Origin: Bacillota bacterium
GTDB lineage: Bacteria; Bacillota; Dethiobacteria; DTU022
DNA: 39,651 nucleotides
Reading direction: 5' to 3'
NCBI GenBank assembly: GCA_012800855.1
Contig: JAAZIN010000108.1
Span: 1 to 39,651, forward strand
The notes under the pieces were generated by a model. The model saw nothing but the letters and a program-made list of their open reading frames with translations. It was not told the DNA's origin and made no database searches. Positions 25,405 to 33,731 of the stretch are shown one piece after another; the stretch's first letter is position 1; each line of letters starts with the position of its first letter. The translations under genes were made by a program, and so were the position numbers.

Positions 25405-27156
25405 ATGCGGCGCACTAAAATCGTCTGCACTATTGGCCCCGCTTCGGAGAACCCGGAGGCGGTAGCCGCGCTCATTGAAGCGGGCATGGATGTGGCGCGG
25501 CTGAACTTTTCGCATGGTAAAAGCGAGGAGCACTGGCACCGGCTGCGCACCGTCCGCGAGGCCAGCCGGAAGCTGGGGAAGATTGTAGCCATCCTCGTGG
25601 ATACGCGCGGCCCGGAGGTGCGGACAGGCTTCCTGGAAAACGGCGAGTTCTTCCTGGAAGAGGGGACCGTCTTTACCCTCACCACCGCCCCCGGCTTTGG
25701 CAACCGCGAAAAGGTCTCCGTCAGCTACCCGGGCCTGGCGGAAGAAGTTAAACCTGGTCAGATCATCCTCGTCGATGACGGGCTTATTTCGCTGAGGGTG
25801 GAAAAAGTATGCGGCGAGGAGATTCGCTGCCGGGTGCTGCACGGCGGCATCCTGCGGAGCAACCGCGGCCTCAACCTGCCCGGGGCGGAGCTAAAGCTGC
25901 CGGCACTGAGCGAAGCGGACCGCGCCGATCTAAAAAAGGCGCTGGAGATGGGGGTGCACTTTGTCGCCGCCTCATTTTCGCGCAGACGCGATGATATCCT
26001 GGAGGTGCGCCGCTTTCTGGAAAGCGAGCACAGCGAAGCGAAGGTCATTGCCAAGATTGAAAACAGCAGCGGTCTGGATAATTTTGAGCAGATTCTTGAG
26101 GCCGCCGACGGGGTCATGATAGCGCGGGGCGACCTGGGGGTGGAGATCCCCGCCGAAGAGGTGCCCCTCATTCAAAAGAAGATCATCCGCCTGTGCAACC
26201 GCGCCGGCAAGCCGGTGATTACCGCCACCCAGATGCTCGACAGCATGATCCGCCATCCCCGGCCCACGCGGGCCGAGGCCAGCGACGTGGCCAATGCCAT
26301 CTTTGACGGTACCGACGCCGTCATGCTGTCCGGGGAAACCGCCATAGGGCGCTATCCCGTGGAGTCGGTGAAGACCATGGCCCGCATCAGCCGGCGGGCG
26401 GAAGAAGCCCTTGACTTTAGGCGAATCCTCGCTGAGGGCCGGTCCGCGGTGAAGAAAAATGTCACCGACGCCATCAGCTTCTCCACCTGCGAGGTAGCGG
26501 AGGAGCTGGAGGCGGCGGCGATCATCACCTCCACGGAATCGGGCCATACGGCGAGAATGGTTTCCAAGTATAAGCCGCGGGCGCCCATCATTGCCGTAAC
26601 CCCGCGGGAGCGGGTGGCGGCGCAGCTGCAGCTCACCTGGGGGGTGACCCCCGTGCTCTGTCCCCCGGCAGAGACAACGGACGAGATGTTCCACACCGCC
26701 ATCAGGGTCTCCAAGGAAGCAGGGCTGATCAAGGACGGCGATCTTGTCGTCATCACCGCCGGGGTGCCGGTGGGCGTTTCCGGGACGACAAACCTGCTGC
26801 GCGTGGAAAATGTTGGCGAAATCGTGGTCAAGGGAACGGGGATCGGCAAGAAGGCGGTTTTCGGGAAAGCGGTGGTCGTAAAAGACGAGCCCGACCTGGC
26901 CGGGGTGGAGGAGGGGGCCATTCTCGTCACCGGGGCCGCAGACGGCTCCTTTCTGCCGGCCCTGGAGAAGGCGGCGGCGCTGGTCACCGAGGAGGGCGGG
27001 CTTAGCTCCTGCGGCGCCATCATGGCCCTGCACTTGGGGAAGCCGGCCATCGTGGGGGCGGAGAAGGCCACCCAACTCATCCGTTCCGGCGATCCCATCA
27101 CCGTGGACAGCGCCAGGGGCCTGGTGTACCGCGGCAAGGCCGCCGTGGCCAGGTAG
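25405..27156 (+). CDS. pyk: Pyruvate kinase with C-terminal PEP-utiliser-type domain
   Basis: Pyruvate kinase makes pyruvate and ATP from PEP and ADP. The 583-residue protein is the long form with an extra C-terminal domain of about 110 residues, as in Bacillus. Core motifs are RTKIVCTIGPAS, ARLNFSHG, the catalytic KIENSSGLDNF, MIARGDLGVEIP, ITATQMLDSM and DAVMLSGETAIG. The extra domain (about 478-583) resembles the PEP-utiliser mobile domain: ILVTGAADGSFLPAL and LVTEEGGLSSCGAIMALHLG, but the usual His of TSHA is Cys here. The long ORF from 25255 overlaps pfkA; the ATG at 25405 has AGGAGG nine bases upstream. It is the third gene of the dnaE-pfkA-pyk set. Confidence 0.95.
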   Translation: MRRTKIVCTIGPASENPEAVAALIEAGMDVARLNFSHGKSEEHWHRLRTVREASRKLGKIVAILVDTRGPEVRTGFLENGEFFLEEGTVFTLTTAPGFGNREKVSVSYPGLAEEVKPGQIILVDDGLISLRVEKVCGEEIRCRVLHGGILRSNRGLNLPGAELKLPALSEADRADLKKALEMGVHFVAASFSRRRDDILEVRRFLESEHSEAKVIAKIENSSGLDNFEQILEAADGVMIARGDLGVEIPAEEVPLIQKKIIRLCNRAGKPVITATQMLDSMIRHPRPTRAEASDVANAIFDGTDAVMLSGETAIGRYPVESVKTMARISRRAEEALDFRRILAEGRSAVKKNVTDAISFSTCEVAEELEAAAIITSTESGHTARMVSKYKPRAPIIAVTPRERVAAQLQLTWGVTPVLCPPAETTDEMFHTAIRVSKEAGLIKDGDLVVITAGVPVGVSGTTNLLRVENVGEIVVKGTGIGKKAVFGKAVVVKDEPDLAGVEEGAILVTGAADGSFLPALEKAAALVTEEGGLSSCGAIMALHLGKPAIVGAEKATQLIRSGDPITVDSARGLVYRGKAAVAR

Positions 27157-27216
27157 TGCCTTAAGCTTTAATGCAGGCCGGGCCTTTGCCCGACTGCACA
27201 AGCGAGGAATGGGGCT

Positions 27217-27642
27217 ATGTACAGAAATGAAACCAGGATTAGAGTACGCTACAAAGAGACCGACGCCATGGGGATAGCCTACCATGCCAACTACTTTGTC
27301 TGGTTTGAAATCGGCCGGACGGAGTGGATGCGCGCCCTGGGGCTGCCCTACCGCGACTTGGAAAAAAGCGGCATCTACCTGCCGGTGATCAAGGCCAGCT
27401 GCGAGTACCGCTCCGCCGCCCGCTACGACGACGAGCTCACCATTATCACCCTCCTGGAAAGCCTGCGCGCCGTCAGGATCTCTTTCCTTTACGAGATCCG
27501 CTGCGGGGAGCGGCTCCTGGCGCGCGGCAGCACCGAGCACGCCTTCGTTGACGAGAGGGGGCGCCCGGTAGCCCTGCGCAAAAAGAATCCCTTTCTATGG
27601 CGAAAGCTCTGCCAGGTGCTGGAGGGGCGCCACGGCAGTTAA
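27217..27642 (+). CDS. Acyl-CoA thioesterase, YbgC/FadM hotdog family
   Basis: 141 residues of the 4-hydroxybenzoyl-CoA thioesterase-like (hotdog) family. The active-site stretch RYKETDAMGIAYHANYFVWFEIGRTEW has the catalytic Asp in the ETD.MG pattern followed by the YHANY helix start. It would hydrolyse short or medium acyl-CoA or aryl-CoA; the substrate is not predictable. The ATG at 27217 is 60 bases after pyk. A stem-loop without a T-run (27172-27198) lies between them. The gene is convergent with the DUF1015 gene, with only 17 bases between their stop codons. Confidence 0.9.
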   Translation: MYRNETRIRVRYKETDAMGIAYHANYFVWFEIGRTEWMRALGLPYRDLEKSGIYLPVIKASCEYRSAARYDDELTIITLLESLRAVRISFLYEIRCGERLLARGSTEHAFVDERGRPVALRKKNPFLWRKLCQVLEGRHGS

Positions 27643-27659
27643 GCTCCCGGGCCCCAGGG

Positions 27660-28934
27660 TCAATCCTCCCGGTGGCTCAGCTCCAGGTGGTGGATGACCA
27701 GGCCGCTGGGCAGCTTGGGGTAGAAGCAGGTCGATTTCTGGGGCATATTTTCACCACGCAAGGCCCGCGCAGCCACTGCTTCGATGGGGGTGGGGTTGAG
27801 CAGGAAAGCCGCCTGGGCCCGGCCCTCCAGGACCGCCTGCCGCGCTTCTTCTTCACTGTTCGTAAAATCAAGATGCTTCTCCGGATCTCCCGAACCTTCC
27901 AGAAGGGGGTCCAGGAAAAGGCGCTTCAGGATGGAGACGTCGAGTTCGCCGGCGTTTCTTTTTTCTTTAAACCACAGCAGCATGGATCCTTCGGGGAGAA
28001 GGAGTCCCATGGCCGGCTGCTGCCGTCCCCGAGCGGCCATCTCGCCGACAAAGGCGGCCAGGTTGAGCTCCTCCAGGGGGCCGCACCGGGAAAAGTGAAA
28101 ATGCTTGTCGATAATTTCAAACAGCAGCTCCCGCTGCGCTGCGCCCAGCCCGCTGAGGAGGCGGTGGAAGGGGAGGATGACCAGGCCGGGATCTTCCAGG
28201 GGCACGAGGACGGCAAGGACGTAGCCGCTGCCCCGCCCACCCCGGGGGCCGCTTTCCTGCGAAAACTGCAGTGCGGTTTCGTAGCGATGGTGGCCGTCGG
28301 CAATGAAGATCTGCTTCGGCGCAATGAGCTCGGCCAGCTCCGCCTGTTCCTGCGCCCCGGCTACTTTCCAGAGGGCATGTCTTTGGCCCTCCCGGTCGGC
28401 AAATTCAAAAAGAGGACTGCCCTGCTGCGCGCGGGAGCATATTTCGGCGAAGCGGCGCTCCGGGTCGGCGAAGAGGCCGAAGATGGGGCTGAAGTTGGCC
28501 CGGCAGCGGCGCAGCAGCTCCAGGCGGTCCTTTTTCGGCGAGGCCAGGGTGTCCTCGTGGGGCAGGATCGTCTTGCCCGAGTAGGGCTCCAGCTTCAGGG
28601 CGGCAACAAGCCCGTTCCGGTGAAAGAGCTGCTCCCGCAAGGCAAAGCTCTGGCGGTAAAGGTAAAAGGAGGGCTCATCTTCCGCGATGAGGGCTTCCTC
28701 TTGCAGCCAGCGATTGAAAGAGGCGGCGGCACGGGTGTAGCGATTGTTCGCTGCGTCATCCCCGGGTAGACTTTTGCCGTACTCCAGGCGGATCATGTTG
28801 TAGGGGCTGCGCCGGTACAGCCGCTCCTGCTCTGTGGCCGTGATCATGTCGTAAGGGGGGGTGATCACGTCGGCAAGTTCCGTCACTAGGCCCGGGTTGT
28901 AGCGCAGTCCCCTGAAGGGAACGATAACGGCCAT
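27660..28934 (-). CDS. DUF1015 family protein
   Basis: A protein of about 424 residues matching the DUF1015 family (PF06245): it starts with the family's typical VIVPFRGLRYNP, VITPPYDMI and SPYNMIRLEYGK, and has the central FIADGHHRYETALQF. No enzymatic activity is firmly established for this family. No signal peptide or membrane segment is seen. The listed ORF runs to 29147, but the ATG at 28934 follows GAGGAAAG and begins with the family start. A clear promoter lies 39 bases upstream. In other bacteria DUF1015 genes are often close to serA/serC; that is not the case here. Confidence 0.9.
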   Translation of the reverse strand: MAVIVPFRGLRYNPGLVTELADVITPPYDMITATEQERLYRRSPYNMIRLEYGKSLPGDDAANNRYTRAAASFNRWLQEEALIAEDEPSFYLYRQSFALREQLFHRNGLVAALKLEPYSGKTILPHEDTLASPKKDRLELLRRCRANFSPIFGLFADPERRFAEICSRAQQGSPLFEFADREGQRHALWKVAGAQEQAELAELIAPKQIFIADGHHRYETALQFSQESGPRGGRGSGYVLAVLVPLEDPGLVILPFHRLLSGLGAAQRELLFEIIDKHFHFSRCGPLEELNLAAFVGEMAARGRQQPAMGLLLPEGSMLLWFKEKRNAGELDVSILKRLFLDPLLEGSGDPEKHLDFTNSEEEARQAVLEGRAQAAFLLNPTPIEAVAARALRGENMPQKSTCFYPKLPSGLVIHHLELSHRED

Positions 28935-28972
28935 ATTTCTTTCCTCGCTTTCCAGTTCCCGCGGATAAACCC

Positions 28973-29001
28973 ATATTAATATATTCCCGCCCCTCCTGCA
29001 A
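28973..29001 (-). promoter_or_regulatory. Sigma-A type promoter for the DUF1015 gene
   Basis: On the minus strand TTGCAG (28996-29001), 17 bases, TAATAT (28973-28978). The transcript would begin about 30 bases before the ATG at 28934. It is a good match in sequence and spacing. Confidence 0.65.
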
Positions 29002-29072
29002 CAGAAGAGAATAGTATGCCCTCCCCCGGGCAAGAATAGGCTATGATTTTTCCTTCTACGGTGGGAGATGGA

Positions 29073-31283
29073 ATGCTGCAGGTGGGAATACCGCGGGTGC
29101 TCTCCTATTACTACTACTATCCCTTTTACAAGGCTTTCCTGGAGCACCTGGGCTGCCGGGTGGTCCTATCCGCGCCCACCAGCGCCAGGACCTTGGAGCG
29201 GCTCTCCGTCTGCCCCACCGACGAGCCCTGTGTATCGGTTAAACTGGCCTTTCCCCATACCCTGGAGCTCATCGAAAGGGGGGTGGATTTTCTCTTTATA
29301 CCCACCCTGGTAAGCAAGGACAGCCACAGCTACTACTGCCCCAAGCATATCGGGCTGCCGGCCATGCTGCGCAGCGGGCTGGATCTGCCGCCCGGCAAGA
29401 TAATCTCGCCGAGCATCAACTGGCGCGAGGCGGCCCGGTCCACGCTGCACTCCTTCCTGGAAGCGGGACGAAGGCTTGGGCGGAGCGCCAGCGAGGCGCG
29501 GCGGGCATTTGCCGCGGCGCTCCGCTTCCAGAAGGGCTGCTTCCGCCTTGCCGTGGAGCGGCAGCTCACCGTGCTCGAACTTTACGAGCAGGCCGCAGGC
29601 GTGAAGCGCTGCGGGAGAAGAGAACTCCGCCGGGAGGCGAGGCATTCCGAGAGCGGCCTGCGCATCGGCGTGGTGGGGCACGGCTACATCCTTTATGACT
29701 ACATGGCCCACCATGTCGTGGAGCGGCTGCGGGAGCATGCCACGGTCCTCGTTCCCGAGATGGTCCCGCCCGAGGCGATCCGGGAGAGCCTGCACCGTAC
29801 CGCTTACGGGAAGGCGCTGTGGAGCTTCGAGCAGGCCATAGTGGGAAGCGCGCTCTACTGGCTGGAGCACCGCCTGGTGGACAGCCTTATCCTGGTGGCC
29901 CCCTTTGAATGCGGCCCCGAGGCGGTGATCGAGGTCTACCTGGAGGAGGCGGCGGAGAGCTGCGGCATCCCCTTCCTGGTCCTGACGGTGGACGAGCAGA
30001 CGGGTGAAGCGGGCCTGGTGACCCGGCTGGAAGCTTTCCTGGACACGCTCCGCGATAGCCAGCGCCTGCAGGGGGCGCTGCAGCCGCGCCTGCTGCCGGA
30101 GAAGGGGGAGCGGCGGGGGGCTCTTGTCGCGCCGCTGCCGGAAAAAAGGGTTCTCGGCTTTCCCAACATGGGCAATCTCGGCGCGGTCCTGGCCACCGTA
30201 TTTAACGGCGAGCTGGTGAACGCCGTGGCGCCCCTGCCGGTAACGCGGCGGACGGCCGAGCTGGGGGAGGAGTTGGCCCCCGAGTTTATCTGCTATCCCT
30301 TCGCCGTAACCCTGGGGCAGATGCGCCAGTGCCTGGAAGCCGGCGCCAACACTCTCATCATGGTGGGGGGGAAGGGACGCTGCCGTCTGGGATGGTATGC
30401 CGAGCTGCAGGAGATCCTGCTTAAAAGGGCCGGCTACAGCTTTGAAATGGTGGTCATCGATTCCCCCTTCCCGCTGCGGGAAAACTACAATCGCTTTCTG
30501 CAGGCGTTGCAACGCTTCTACGAACCGCGGCAGGGCCGCAAAGTAATCGCCGCTGCCCTGCTGGCCTTTTACAAGGCCCTCCTCACCGAGCGGGCCGAGA
30601 CCCTCTTCTACCGGCTGCAGGCCTGGGAAAGCCGGCGAGGTTCTGCCTATGCTCTTTTTTCTCTCTTCCTGCAGCGCCTGCGGGAGGCGGCCACTTTCGG
30701 TTCCGCACGAAGCGCCTTCCGTGAATACCTGCGCAGCTGCGCCGGGCTGAGCCTGGAGAAGGAGGCGCGGCCGCTAAAAGTGCGGCTCATTGGGGAGATC
30801 TACGCCGTTTTCGAGGAATACGTGAACCGGGAGCTTGCGCGCACGCTCGGGTCGCTGCCTGACATCCGCATTGAGGTGCAGCGCGAAGTTACGGTGATGA
30901 ACTGGCTGCGCTACAACATCATTAAGAGCCCGGCGCAGCTCCTGCGCCACCGCCAAATTAGCGCCGCCGCGCAGCCTTACCTGGAAGAGGCAGTGGGCGG
31001 GCACGGGCAGGAAAGCGTGGGGCTGGCGGTGCTGGCGCCGCGCGAGGGGATGGATGGCGTTATTCACCTCTGGCCCTTTACCTGCATGCCCGAAATTGTG
31101 GCCCAGAGCATCCTCACCCGGGTGACGCGGGATCTAAGCCTTCCCCTGCTGACGCTCATCGTCAACGAGCAGACCGGCCACGCGGGCATGATGACGCGCA
31201 TTGAATCATTCGCCCATATTCTCCTGGAGAGAAGGGCGTCGAAGGGGGAGAGGAAAAAATCTACTTCCTGGGTGTCGACGTAG
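29073..31283 (+). CDS. Fused DUF2229 / CoA-activase protein, acyl-CoA dehydratase activase-related
   Basis: About 736 residues built of two related modules. Module A (1 to about 330) is DUF2229-like: VGIPRVLSYYYYYPFYKAF, conserved Cys47, Cys53 and Cys89, ending in APFECGPEAV and VDEQTGEAGLVTRLEAF. Module B (about 357-736) starts LGFPNMGNLGAVLATVF, has ICYPFAVTLGQM and GGKGRCRLGWYAELQ, and ends in WPFTCMPEIV and VNEQTGHAGMMTRIESF. The repeated PF.C.PE...EQTG.AG..TR.E.F block shows common descent. These modules are often separate genes next to a dehydratase activase and are distant relatives of HgdB-type dehydratase subunits; the partner reaction is unknown. The ATG at 29073 has GTGGGAG upstream. 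The 3' end overlaps the activase. Confidence 0.85.
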   Translation: MLQVGIPRVLSYYYYYPFYKAFLEHLGCRVVLSAPTSARTLERLSVCPTDEPCVSVKLAFPHTLELIERGVDFLFIPTLVSKDSHSYYCPKHIGLPAMLRSGLDLPPGKIISPSINWREAARSTLHSFLEAGRRLGRSASEARRAFAAALRFQKGCFRLAVERQLTVLELYEQAAGVKRCGRRELRREARHSESGLRIGVVGHGYILYDYMAHHVVERLREHATVLVPEMVPPEAIRESLHRTAYGKALWSFEQAIVGSALYWLEHRLVDSLILVAPFECGPEAVIEVYLEEAAESCGIPFLVLTVDEQTGEAGLVTRLEAFLDTLRDSQRLQGALQPRLLPEKGERRGALVAPLPEKRVLGFPNMGNLGAVLATVFNGELVNAVAPLPVTRRTAELGEELAPEFICYPFAVTLGQMRQCLEAGANTLIMVGGKGRCRLGWYAELQEILLKRAGYSFEMVVIDSPFPLRENYNRFLQALQRFYEPRQGRKVIAAALLAFYKALLTERAETLFYRLQAWESRRGSAYALFSLFLQRLREAATFGSARSAFREYLRSCAGLSLEKEARPLKVRLIGEIYAVFEEYVNRELARTLGSLPDIRIEVQREVTVMNWLRYNIIKSPAQLLRHRQISAAAQPYLEEAVGGHGQESVGLAVLAPREGMDGVIHLWPFTCMPEIVAQSILTRVTRDLSLPLLTLIVNEQTGHAGMMTRIESFAHILLERRASKGERKKSTSWVST

Positions 31284-32227
31284 GCAGCCTTACCACCAAG
31301 ATCGTGCTTATCGACCGCGAGGGCACACCGGTATACACGTCGTACCGCCGCAACGAGGCGGGGCCCATCGAGGCGATCCGGCAGGCCTTTGCCGAAATGA
31401 AGAGCCTGCCGGTAAATCCTGTGGCCGCCGGAACTACCGGCTCGGGGCGCCACTTGGCGGCGGTGATGATGGAGGCGGACACGGTGGTGAACGAGATCAC
31501 CGCTCATGCCCTGGCCGCCCGCACCGTGGAGCCGAAGGTGCGCACGGTCATCGATATCGGCGGCCAGGATTCCAAGATCATCTACCTGAAAGACGGGGTC
31601 TCCGTGGGCTTTAACATGAACACCGTCTGCGCCGCCGGCACGGGATCCTTCCTCGACCACCAGGCCGCACGCCTGAACATCCCCATCGAGGAATTCGGCG
31701 ATTACGCCCTGCGTTCCACCAACCCGGTGGCCATTGCCGGACGCTGCGGCGTATTTGCCGAATCCGACCTTATTCACAAGCAGCAGCTGGGCTACCGCCG
31801 CGAAGACTTAATTGCCGGGCTCTGCCTGGCCCTGGCCAAAAATTACCTCACCAACGTGGCCCGCAACCGCAAGATTGAACCGGTAGTCCTTTTCCAGGGC
31901 GGGGTGGCCGCCAACAGGGGGATCCGCTGGGCCCTGGAGAAGCTGCTGCAGGTGGAGCTGGTTGTCCCCGAGTACTTCAAGGTCATGGGCGCTTACGGCG
32001 CCGCCCTGCTGGCGCGGCAGCGCTTCATGGAAGGTACGGTGAAGCACAGCGGCTTCCGCGGCATTGGCGCCGTGGCGGAGAGCGAATACCGCCCGCAGGG
32101 CTTTATCTGCGGCGACTGCGGCAACAGCTGCGAGATAAGCGAACTTTTCATTGGCGGCAGGCTGGCCGGGCGCTGGGGCAGCCGCTGCGGCAAGTGGGAG
32201 GCGAGGGCGCCGCAGACGACGGCCTAG
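31259..32227 (+). CDS. Acyl-CoA dehydratase activase (BadF/HgdC-type ATPase), start codon unclear
   Basis: About 322 residues of the ASKHA-fold activase family, which drives ATP-dependent electron transfer to 2-hydroxyacyl-CoA dehydratases and related enzymes. It has the phosphate-1 motif YFLGVDVGSLTTK, VIDIGGQDSKII, and the two Cys that ligate the dimer-bridging [4Fe-4S] cluster: Cys124 (NTVCAAGTGS) and Cys163 (AGRCGVFAESD), closely matching HgdC spacing. A Cys-rich tail (CGDCGNSC...RCGKW) follows. The track starts at GTG 31304, which would delete the phosphate-1 motif. Upstream to the stop at 31202 there is no ATG, GTG, TTG or CTG. I place the start at ATC 31259 behind GGGGGAGAGG, but a -1 frameshift or a sequence error is possible. 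Confidence 0.8.
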   Translation: MYFLGVDVGSLTTKIVLIDREGTPVYTSYRRNEAGPIEAIRQAFAEMKSLPVNPVAAGTTGSGRHLAAVMMEADTVVNEITAHALAARTVEPKVRTVIDIGGQDSKIIYLKDGVSVGFNMNTVCAAGTGSFLDHQAARLNIPIEEFGDYALRSTNPVAIAGRCGVFAESDLIHKQQLGYRREDLIAGLCLALAKNYLTNVARNRKIEPVVLFQGGVAANRGIRWALEKLLQVELVVPEYFKVMGAYGAALLARQRFMEGTVKHSGFRGIGAVAESEYRPQGFICGDCGNSCEISELFIGGRLAGRWGSRCGKWEARAPQTTA

Positions 32228-32241
32228 CTGCCGGGAAAAAG

Positions 32242-32276
32242 AAAAAACCCTCCTTTGAGCCGCGGCCCAAAGAGGG
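32242..32276 (-). terminator. Rho-independent terminator of the liv operon
   Basis: On the minus strand CCCTCTTTG (32268-32276) pairs with CAAAGGAGGG (32248-32257, one bulged base) around a GC-rich 10-base loop, followed by TTTTTT (32242-32247). It lies 23 bases after the livF stop. The plus-strand side has no T-run, so it does not serve the activase gene. Confidence 0.85.
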
Positions 32277-32299
32277 AGTGTTCATGGTCACATCTTCTG

Positions 32300-33004
32300 C
32301 TACAGCCCCAGGTAGGCTTTGCGGACATGGTCGCTGTGCAGCAACTCTTCGCAGGAGCCGCCAGAAACGATCCTGCCGTTTTCCAGCACATAGGCGCGGT
32401 CGGCGATCTCCAGGCTCTGCTTGACGTTCTGCTCGTTGAGCAGGATGGTCAGCCCGTTGTCGCGCAGCTTTTGCAGCATCTTAAAGGATTCCTTAACCAG
32501 CTTGGGGGCCATGCCGTAGGAGAGTTCGTCAAAGAGGCCCAGCTTGGGATCGGACATGAGCACACGCCCCATGGCCAGCATCTGGCGCTCGCCGCCGCTG
32601 AGGGTCTTGGCCATTTGCTTGCGCCGCTCTTTCAAGAGAGGGAAGATCTGGTATACCTTTTCCAGTCTCTCTTTTCTCTTTTTCCAGGAACTCTTGATAA
32701 ATGCGCCCATCTCCAAGTTTTCCAGGATGGACATGTCGGGGAAAAGCCGCCCCCCCTCGGGGAAGTAGGAGATGCCCAGCTCCACCACGGCATTGGGAGG
32801 AAGGCCGGTAATGTCCTGTCCCATGAAGGTAACGCTTCCTGAGGCCGGCTTCACCAGGCCAGTTATGGCATTGAGAAGCGTCGTCTTGCCCGCGCCGTTG
32901 GCTCCTACAAGGGCGACAATTTCTCCTTCTTCCACCCTCAGGCAGACGTCCCACAAAACCTGGACATTGCCGTAGAAAACATTCAAATTTTTAACTTCCA
33001 GCAT
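32300..33004 (-). CDS. livF: Branched-chain amino acid-type ABC transporter ATPase LivF
   Basis: A 234-residue ATPase subunit of a HAAT-family ABC importer. It has Walker A GANGAGKTT, the signature LSGGERQM, Walker B LGLFDELS and the LivF-type NEQNVKQSL in place of the usual H-loop, plus YVLENGRIV. The Walker B neighbourhood reads DELSYGMAP rather than the common DEPSLGLAP. The track starts at 33037; I prefer the ATG at 33004 (MLEVKNLNVFYG), which overlaps the livG end by 14 bases and implies translational coupling. It is the last gene of the livKHMGF operon. Confidence 0.95.
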   Translation of the reverse strand: MLEVKNLNVFYGNVQVLWDVCLRVEEGEIVALVGANGAGKTTLLNAITGLVKPASGSVTFMGQDITGLPPNAVVELGISYFPEGGRLFPDMSILENLEMGAFIKSSWKKRKERLEKVYQIFPLLKERRKQMAKTLSGGERQMLAMGRVLMSDPKLGLFDELSYGMAPKLVKESFKMLQKLRDNGLTILLNEQNVKQSLEIADRAYVLENGRIVSGGSCEELLHSDHVRKAYLGL

Positions 33005-33731
33005 GAGCTTGCTCTTCCTCTCCCAGGTAGATTTCAATCACGGTCTTGTTGGTGGAGATCTCTTCCGGGGTCCCCTCGATAATCTTTTTCCCGTGATGCA
33101 AGACGATGATGCGCTTGCAGATATTCATGATCGCCTTCATTACGTGCTCAATCATGATGATGGTAATCCCCCGTTCGCGGATCCGGGTGACCAGCTCCAT
33201 GGCCTCAGCCACTTCGGCCGGGTTCAAGCCGGCCATAAGCTCGTCGAGGAGAAGCATTTGGGGTCTGGTGGCCAGGGCTCGGGCCACTTCAACGCGCTTC
33301 TGGTTGACCAGGGTCAGGCTTCCCGCCGGGACATCGCTCAGGTGGGACAGGCCGGTGAAATCAAGGATCTCCCTGGCCTGCCCTGTCGCTTCGGGCCATG
33401 ATTTTCCTTCGGAACCGAAGAGGGATCCCATGAGCACATTTTGAAAAACGGTCATTTCGGGGAAAATTTTCACCGTCTGGAAGGTGCGTACCAACCCTTT
33501 CCTGCAGATGTAATTGGGCTTTAGGCCGCCTATGCTTTCGCCGTTAAAAATGATTTTCCCCGCATTGGGCGCGAAAGTCCCTGAAATAAGGTTGAAGAGC
33601 GTAGTTTTGCCGGCGCCGTTGGGGCCGATTAAGCCCAGGATCTCACCGCGTTCCACCTCTAAGTCTACGCCGGATACTGCAGTGAGCCCGCCAAAGTGTT
33701 TAGTTAACTTTTCGACTTGAAGCAGTTGCAT
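32991..33731 (-). CDS. livG: Branched-chain amino acid-type ABC transporter ATPase LivG
   Basis: A 246-residue ATPase subunit paired with LivF. Walker A is GPNGAGKTT, then VRTFQTVKIFPEMTVFQNV (Q-loop region), and Walker B LLLDELMAGLNP with IIMIEHVM giving the H-loop His. The ABC signature is degenerate, LTLVNQKRVEVARAL, without the usual SGG; similar variants occur in part of the LivG group. The ATG at 33731 follows GGGAGG and overlaps the end of livM by 32 bases. It acts on the cytoplasmic face of the membrane with LivF. Confidence 0.95.
   Translation of the reverse strand: MQLLQVEKLTKHFGGLTAVSGVDLEVERGEILGLIGPNGAGKTTLFNLISGTFAPNAGKIIFNGESIGGLKPNYICRKGLVRTFQTVKIFPEMTVFQNVLMGSLFGSEGKSWPEATGQAREILDFTGLSHLSDVPAGSLTLVNQKRVEVARALATRPQMLLLDELMAGLNPAEVAEAMELVTRIRERGITIIMIEHVMKAIMNICKRIIVLHHGKKIIEGTPEEISTNKTVIEIYLGEEEQAHAGS

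Noticed and set aside
27172-27198. Stem-loop between pyk and the thioesterase as a terminator
   Set aside because: TGCAG..CGGGC-CTTT-GCCCG.CTGCA folds well but no T-run follows, so an intrinsic terminator cannot be claimed.
25972-27540. 522-codon ORF on the minus strand opposite pyk
   Set aside because: It lies across the pyk and thioesterase genes, whose motifs are unambiguous; its composition (Gly, Arg, His, Pro) is that of an antisense shadow in GC-rich DNA.
27597-28769. 390-codon ORF on the plus strand opposite the DUF1015 gene
   Set aside because: DUF1015 on the minus strand has family motifs, a promoter and a ribosome binding site; the plus-strand frame is a shadow.
29166-30512. 448-codon ORF on the minus strand opposite the DUF2229 fusion
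   Set aside because: The plus strand carries family motifs and a ribosome binding site; the antisense reading has no recognisable domain.
32991-33731. LivG as an inactive ATPase because of the degenerate ABC signature
   Set aside because: Walker A, Walker B, Q-loop region and H-loop are intact, and similar signatures occur in part of the LivG group, so loss of function is not supported.
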